Source of the DNA: Prostheceraeus crozeri
Taxonomy: Eukaryota > Platyhelminthes > Polycladida > Euryleptidae
Direction: 5' to 3'
Assembly (NCBI GenBank): GCA_907163375.1
Contig: CAJQUW010001637.1
Location: forward strand, 1 to 64,000
Length of the DNA stretch: 64,000 nt
Shown: positions 57,541-64,000 of the stretch, in pieces
How the letters are laid out: every line of letters starts with the position of its first letter
Numbering within the stretch: the first letter of the stretch is position 1
Notes under the pieces: model-generated
Database searches by the model: none
What the model was told of the DNA's origin: nothing
What the model saw: the letters and a program-made list of their open reading frames with translations, nothing else
Position numbers and translations under genes: made by a program

Positions 57541-59008
57541 GTAAGTGTAGCATCTGACTTGTTTGACATTGCAACAATATTATTATCAGATTCTGCTTTT
57601 GGATTATGATTGATAGTCATCATGACTTAAAGGCTGACCAGTATGCAATTAGGGTGGGCAACAACACAAACTCAGAACGAAAACAAGTTATCATAGCGGA
57701 TTCTTTATATGCAGCAAACAGCCGCTGCATTAGGTATGTTTGTGGTCTTTACTCCTGATAACAAGACGTCAAAATTTCTATTTCGTGTTTTCATTTCCGC
57801 ATCCTTATCATAATCAGAATATCATCGTTCTGTGTCTGATCATCTTTCGGTTTCCGTGTACTTTGCAAGTGCATCGATCTCATCAAGTACTTCTTGGTGT
57901 CGGAGTTTTTTGTATCATCGTGTTGTCATCGGTCTTGTAGGTATTGATCTTTTGAATTTTCTGCCCGCTCCTGGTTTTTATGATACCCATGTCGATGACG
58001 TTCCTTGACACTTCCTTTTCTGATTTTCATGATATCTGTTCAATGATTTATGTGTCTGGTACACTACGAGAGACCGGATCTGAATTGTAAACAGACACTG
58101 TTGATATGAATTGAATAATCTAAAGAGCGTATTGATCCATCCAAGCTCGAAATCATTGATGTAGACCTGTATTGAGAAAGGACGTTGAATGTTAGAGAAC
58201 CGACTTTCAAACGTTGACCAGTCGAGTAAATGATATTCATAGACAGTACTTCTCCCATAAATTGTGAATACTGGAGAAGTTGAGCTCGATCACAGCTCAC
58301 AGCACTTATTTAGCTGGTGTCACTTTTTATGTAGTCATTTATTTCTAAGCGTCTTCAAGCGTTTTTTCGTCTAAAACATATTTTGCATCTGAGGTATTGT
58401 AAAATGGTAATTGTTTACCGTCATGCTTTTATAAGGAACGCAGATAGGGAGCATAAATGATATTTGTTAATAAAGAAAAGCAATTATAGCGAAATTAGGA
58501 GATAAGGAAGAAAGTTGAAGTCAAGAAGATGCTTCATACCGACTAGGCTAACACTCAGGACGCTACCTCTGGCAATGGCGATGCCGATTCGTTATTTCAG
58601 CCAAATGGTTTCTGTTGGCTCTCCTGTATCCTCTGATATGCGACTGCCGATTTATTTAATTACAAAAATGGGTACAGTTGCCGTATACGCCGGACGTTTC
58701 TATGGCTGCTGGTTCAAATTGGTATTGACCACTCAATCATGCGTATTTTTGGCGTTCAAATGATTCTGTGAAAGTTTTTGCGGAACCGGTCTCCAAAGAT
58801 GAGTTGATTACATTGGATGCCGCAAAAAGTGTCCACACGAGGAAAGTCCCAAACTATCGGCTTGCCACATCGTAGTGGGAATGTGGTCAGACCTCTTGCC
58901 ATCACTTCGACTGAAGCCGACAGGCTCGAGAACTGACGGGATCCTGAGCTCGGCGAAGTACATGTATATCATTGGCTTCGGAATGTCTTCTGTCTCTGCC
59001 AGAGTTTA
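57541..59008 (+). other. Downstream FBXW7 intron, no further exon found
   Basis: I looked for the blade 3-8 words (GSRD, GHVAAVRC, VSGAYD, VWD) and saw none before the window end. A GC-richer patch at 58780-59007 and its continuation at 59732-59800 are split by the foldback element and may be one older repeat. Confidence 0.4.
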
Positions 59009-59729
59009 GTCCGGCAGCCAGAACGAGTTTCTGCAGGGAACGAGGCCGAAAGTGAGACTTTCACAGAATGATGTACACCCTATGCCTACTATGAATCGGC
59101 ACGTCTGCCGAGTTCTAGTGAGTTCCTCTTCTTGTCAGACACGATCAAAGAAAAACACATGTAAATCCAATGGGACGCAGATTGCAGTTTTTGGCTAAAA
59201 TGAAATTTTGTACGTTTTCTCTCATCAGCTGAAAAGTACTAAACCTAGAGTCATAATTTTTGGCATGGAATGTCTTCAGGTCATTTCCTTTCATCTTCAT
59301 GCACCCCTGTCTGTAAAGCTAAACATTCAGATTTGGCGAGCCTCTTAATGTCGGTAAGCACAAACATTTTGAGCAACTTTATCCACATTCAACCACATTC
59401 TCACATACATTGCCGATTAGATACATGATAAAAGCACATGCACATCATGGGAAATGACCTGAAGACATTCCATGCCAAAAATTATGACTCTGGGCTGAGT
59501 ACTTTTCGTTTCATCATAGAAAACATACAAAATTTCATTTTAGCCAAAAACTGCAATCTGCGTCCTTTTGGATTTACATGTGTTTTTCTTTGATCGTGTC
59601 TGACAAGAAGAGGAATTCACTAGAACTCGGCAGACGTGCCGATTCGTAGTAGGCATAGGGTACACATCATTCTATGAAACTCTCACTTTCGGCCACGTTC
59701 CCTGCAGAAACTCGTTCTGGCTGCCGGAC
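59009..59729. mobile_element. Foldback MITE with 283-bp inverted arms
   Basis: The left arm 59009-59290 and right arm 59449-59729 are reverse complements at roughly 90% or more, separated by about 160 bp. Each outer end reads GTCCGGCAGCCAGAACGAGT. TA flanks both sides (59007-59008, 59730-59731). The interior has no transposase. Length is 721 bp. TA flanks suggest a Tc1/mariner-type mover. Confidence 0.9.
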
Positions 59730-59731
59730 TA

Positions 59732-61000
59732 GTTGCAGCGGCAGGACAAGGGATGCAGACCCAAAAAGTCGACCAAACTTCCTCAGCCAATGCTATGGGC
59801 AATAGCTATCTTAAATGCATGAATATTTATTTAATTGTACAAACTTATAAAATATACCAACCTATTGTATAAACCTACTTGGATAGAATTTTTACTTAAA
59901 TTGACGAATGCTTTATGCAATTACCGACTTGAGAACTTTAATGTATTTCTTTTGTTTCAGCTCTCGATTGGGCAAAATCTATTAATTCATTCTAGCACAT
60001 CCGTGTTGTTCAAATTTGCATATAATCATTAGATTTAAAGTAATAAATTAATTTATTCAATTGACAAATACCCAACAGTGACGAGGAACGACATATATAT
60101 TAGCAGTGGACTTAGTGCTAAAGTCTCTGAGGTAGACGATTTTTCTTACCTGTGCCGACCCGTGCCCGAATGAATTTTAATTAAGCTTTTGCGCTAGCTA
60201 GCAACCTTTATGTAAGCATTTTACTTAAAATTGTCTGATACACTTCCTATTCTAATGTTTACGGAAATCTCTACGAACATTACCTACGTACTTGGAAAAA
60301 CTTCTGTTCACAAGAAGTGTTTAGGCCCAAACATGATTACGATTGCTACGTGTCGGGATAATAGTCATCCCGATGGAGCTGAAATCACCTCAGAGCTGGT
60401 TCAGATTGCTGGGATTACTGCAAGACTGTAGGCTGTTAGTTTATGTTGGACCAGCAAACGTAGTGATACAGTGGATAGGTTATTGAAAAACTTAACTTTC
60501 CAAGAGATGTTGTCGATTAAATAATTGAAAACTGCACTCTCAGAAAACCGGCTTAATGACGCGTTTATGAATATAGAGTTACACAATTATTTGATGAAAA
60601 TTATAACCAACCAGCCTGTAGAATACTTATCTATTGTGGCTAACTCTCTCTTATCCTCTTACACATAAAGGTGATTAATTCATGTATTTGAAAAGCACAG
60701 ATGTTCTAAAGATGCAATCTCTATGGCTTAGCAAGTCTTGTACCTACTTAAGGAATGAAAAGGATAGTAGTCGCCATGATTGTGTCATAATATGTTCGCT
60801 TAATAAAGGATCAAATGTTAAATGGACAACCATTCATTGAGTGTTAATTATGATAAGAAATGATTATCTCTGTATTGACAAGAAAACAAAGACAAACGGA
60901 TAAGTGTGACAATTTGAAGTGTCCTTCTCCCAAAAGTCATAAGAGATTAAGCCTGGCTCGATATCAGAAACCGTTAATATAAAAAAGTCAGTCACATTTG
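59732..61000 (+). other. Nothing recognised
   Basis: About 1.3 kb AT-rich sequence. Short open stretches at 59835-60032 and 60231-60431 have no motif. Confidence 0.35.
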
Positions 61001-61930
61001 TAATAAATGAGGTGTTATCCTAATGTTTTTACCCGTAATGCTAAGAACTCTACCCTCACCCAACCGTACCCGCGGGCGAGAAAGGGAACGTGGAAAACTT
61101 CAGCTGCGAGTATACTCGCAAGGTTCTACTTAGTGCAACACAATTGCGCCAAGAAAATCAGCCTTCCTTTGGAGTTCATCTTGGGCCCAGTTGTCCCGTT
61201 GTTGCTGTCAGTACTCCCCATTCGTGACACGATGCCCATATTGCTGGCCGAGACGTCCGGTACTCCTAAGGAACCGGATCGTTTCCGGTTTTGGTTGGGG
61301 ATCTGTAAAAGCTCCCATTCGTTCTCTCAACCATCTGCCACATACTCACATTGCAGGATATGATGTTCTGCAGTCTCTTCTGCTCCACAGTCCATGCAGG
61401 AGGGGGTCTCTTTCCGATCCTATTGTGCTACGGCCTGAATAGATTGCAATGGTTACTTCATATTTATGACAGTGTAGCTCTTTCCCTTCTGTTCATCAGT
61501 GCCTCTTCTTTGCTTCTGGTGAACTTCCATCTGCTGTAGTAGTGATGATAGACTTAATTTTCCCATTTTTCTTCTGTTCGCCTCTGGATTGGTTTCCTGG
61601 CTACTGCAAAATTTAGTGGTACCTTTACTTCTGTTCGGTTTTCTTTTGTCGCTTCTTTCTCTTGTCGGTCTGCTTCCTCATTTCCGGAAGTTCCTACGGG
61701 GCTTGGTAAACACTGAATGATGATATCTCAGGCTCTTGCGTTGTTTCTTTATATTCCATATGTTTTCTGTCATATTTGGTCTCCGATTTGATCACGGTGC
61801 TCTGTGCCGTTGTTCTCTGCCGATCTGTAAGATTGCATTTTGGCTGTCCGTTAGTATCACTGTTGGTGTTCATTTTCTCTTTCCACCATTTCATCGGTTC
61901 TACTCTACTCGTTCAAAACTGAAATAGAAG
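61001..61930 (-). pseudogene. Decayed LINE 3' part with RNase H and zinc-knuckle tail
   Basis: The minus strand carries GTSGNEEADRQ-like words near 61690-61720, the usual end of a LINE RNase H domain (GxxGNExAD). At 61350-61420 it carries CMDCGAEETAEHHILQCEY, the C-x2-C-x8-H-x4-C knuckle found after RNase H in R1/I/Jockey-type LINEs. Frames shift several times. The reverse transcriptase is not present, so this is a 5'-truncated, old copy. Its limits are approximate and no tail was defined. Confidence 0.65.
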
Positions 61931-63250
61931 TGATGTAGAATAATGAAGTGTTGCGGAATCTTCAGTATATGACGACTATTAATAGCTGATTTAAAGATAT
62001 CCTACGACCAATTGCGACCAATTGCCGTCAGTGATCCCGAGTTAGCATATTCTGATAAGAAAATAATGAAATAGAGAAATCTGGAATTGGTGTTGAAGGA
62101 AGGATTGTGAAATGTTCTTTTTTAAAAAAATTGAAATACACGTGAAAGAAATGGTTAATGAATATAAATAAATGAAATATACTTTATAGTCTGCTGTGGA
62201 CACGCAAATAACTTTATATACAAAGCTAAGAAGTTGGACATAAGTTTCGGTGTTGAAAGTGTTTGGTTTGACGAGTCATGTGTGGCTTAATGTTGGATCA
62301 TTAAGTTAACCCGTGTAAATGTGTTAGTCTCTTCAACTGTTGCTCCTTCGCAGAAACAGCTGTGGAGTATATGAGGGCGCACTTAAATCCTCTTATCAAA
62401 TCTTTTCAGTCTTATTTTTTAAAAAGTATTTTCAATTCCTGCTGTAAAGTTTTCAATTCAGCTTCACCGAACAGTTCTCCCTAACCGTAATATATTGAGA
62501 TTTTGTTGCAATTTTATACATGTTCAACAGGTAATTCTAGTTAGACTTTTTAATATGGGAATTAATTTTAATGCTAATAAGAACTAGATAAAATTCTTGT
62601 CGATAAAATTACATCATGATGAAGTATATGGATTAACATCAACATCAAACAATTTTAAAAAATTAAGAAAACTAGAAAGTTAAGTGAAACTGGCAAAAAT
62701 ATTGAAGTTTAAATTTTGTCTTCTATAAAGTGAAATTGATCCATTTATAGCGGACAAATATCGATGACGTAGTTCAATTGGCTCAGTATCAGCATTAAAG
62801 CAAAGAATTCTATGAATAGTAATTGATAGAAAAGTTCAGTAAAATGTAAATGCATAAAATGTACTTTTTGAGTTATTGACACTCGTCTGAATCTACATAC
62901 CTCCACGTTGTGTGCGAGCATCAGACTTCTGATAGATAATCAATATGATCCATCAATGTGATCACTCATGAATGTGACATGAAGAGATGTCCCATACTCG
63001 AACAATTTAAGAGTATGAAGCTTGGAGCAAAGCGAGTGAAGCTCCTGCTGTGTTTAGCACGGTCAGTTACACTTCTAATACCCTTAGCTTTGAGCTCTCG
63101 ACATGTTATAACTAAAGTATATGTAAGCTAGAATTTCATGATCCTTTGATACCCTGTTGTAATAGCCTAGCTAGCAATAATGAATGTCTTATTGGTGTGC
63201 CAAGAAAGATATTTTGTGAAATATAGTGACTACTTCTGAAAAATGTCGGT
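61931..63250 (+). other. Nothing recognised
   Basis: About 1.3 kb AT-rich sequence without a supported frame or repeat. Confidence 0.35.
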
Positions 63251-63299
63251 GTGGGGCAAAACCATTACAAATAAAGAATATAATGTCAATAACACGAGT

Positions 63300-64000
63300 T
63301 TGTCACATTCGGTCATTCGTCCAGTTCACAATTCTTCTCCATTTCAGTGTCCTGCGCGATCTTCTTCCACTTGATGTTCTTTCTCTCCTTTACGTCATTG
63401 GCTACACAGTCTTTGCATTGCCTCAGCCTTCTTCGTTAGCCTATTCGGTTCTCTTCACATGACCTGCCCATCTTCATCGATTATCTTTGATCTTCCTTGT
63501 TATCGTCCTCTACAGTCCCACTTCTCGTCTCAAATCATTCATACTTCTCCTTTCGATCTCCCGAACCTCGCATATTCTCCTTATCCAATTGTTTTCGGGC
63601 GTTTGAAATTTCGCTATCTGCTTCTTCGTTAATGACAGTGTTTCCAATCCGTAAGTACATGCTGGGATAACACACTACTGCAGTACTTTTCGCTTGATAC
63701 TTCTACCGATTCTGTGATTTTCCAGTACACCTGCCCCTTTCTGATGAGCCCCAATACCCGCTCTGATTTACCTGTCGCACTCACTGCCATCTTCCTCAAT
63801 CAGTCCACCCAGATACGAGTATATAAATCTGTCCACTTGCTTTAACTCACCGCCGTCTACCTTGACACTGAGTGGCTCATGTTCTTTTTTTATAATCATC
63901 GCATCAGTTTTTCCTTTTTAAACCTTGGTCTTCAAATGTCACTTTCCAGTCATTGACCTTCTCATTCATTTTCCTCATCTCATGGCAATTATCATCTCAT
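63300..64000 (-). pseudogene. Second RTE-like LINE fragment, running off the window
   Basis: Minus-strand words in order from the window end are NDWKVTFEDQGLK (just after the reverse transcriptase YADD motif), KVDGGELKQVDRFIY, VCYPSMY or the IPACTYG-like block, WIRRICEVREIERRSMNDL, and WAGHVKRTE near 63450. They match the C-terminal half of the LINE at 14.1 kb but in diverged form and without the PHD-like finger. Many frame changes and stops show it is older than that copy. The reverse transcriptase core must lie beyond 64000. Confidence 0.75.

Noticed and set aside
58515-58763. Possible next FBXW7 exon
   Set aside because: No WD40 words (GH, VW, SGS) and no matching splice phase.
58839-58849. 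GAGGAAAGTCC, the conserved P4 word of bacterial-type RNase P RNA
   Set aside because: The partner word expected downstream (ACAGAA...CCGGC-like) is missing and the region adjoins a repeat. Animals do not carry the bacterial-type RNA, so chance is likely.

Overview
This is a window of nuclear DNA from an animal, probably an invertebrate. It is AT-rich and low in genes, with long introns and many mobile elements. One host gene is clear: the F-box/WD40 ubiquitin-ligase receptor FBXW7 (Cdc4/archipelago/SEL-10), on the plus strand from about 33.4 kb to 57.5 kb. Four exons are visible, and the start and the last WD40 blades lie outside what I can see. No bacterial features are present. I cannot name the species.

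Layout. 1 to about 9.5 kb: a very AT-rich tract with the remains of a Polinton/adintovirus-type element. At its left edge are an open acidic-tailed frame and a small C2H2 zinc-finger frame, followed by a decayed protein-primed family B DNA polymerase. 9.8-10.7 kb: direct repeats, a hairpin, and a 330-bp repeat that recurs inverted at 49.6 kb. 14.1-17.7 kb: a nearly full-length RTE-like LINE on the minus strand with a few frameshifts. 19.2-25.4 kb: an unrecognised, decayed coding-like tract broken by a 2.3-kb hAT-like element and by a young mariner (23370-25107) with an intact 351-codon transposase and 140-bp terminal inverted repeats.

30-42 kb: remnants of Tc1, piggyBac and mariner-like transposons, a 107-bp-arm palindrome and a 1.16-kb hAT-like element with a perfect 8-bp target duplication. 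42.5-57.5 kb: the FBXW7 F-box and WD40 exons. Their introns hold two tRNA-derived SINEs, a Penelope-like element with inverted ends, an 8-bp-TSD hAT MITE, and a pogo-like element with a third SINE copy nested inside. 58-64 kb: a 721-bp foldback element, a decayed RNase H-bearing LINE, and a second RTE-like LINE fragment running off the window end.

FBXW7 is the substrate receptor of an SCF E3 ligase. Most of the rest is the record of successive insertions, several nested, in and around its introns. Functional statements about non-FBXW7 parts concern element biology only. Splice junctions were chosen by reading frame, phase and consensus, without transcript data.
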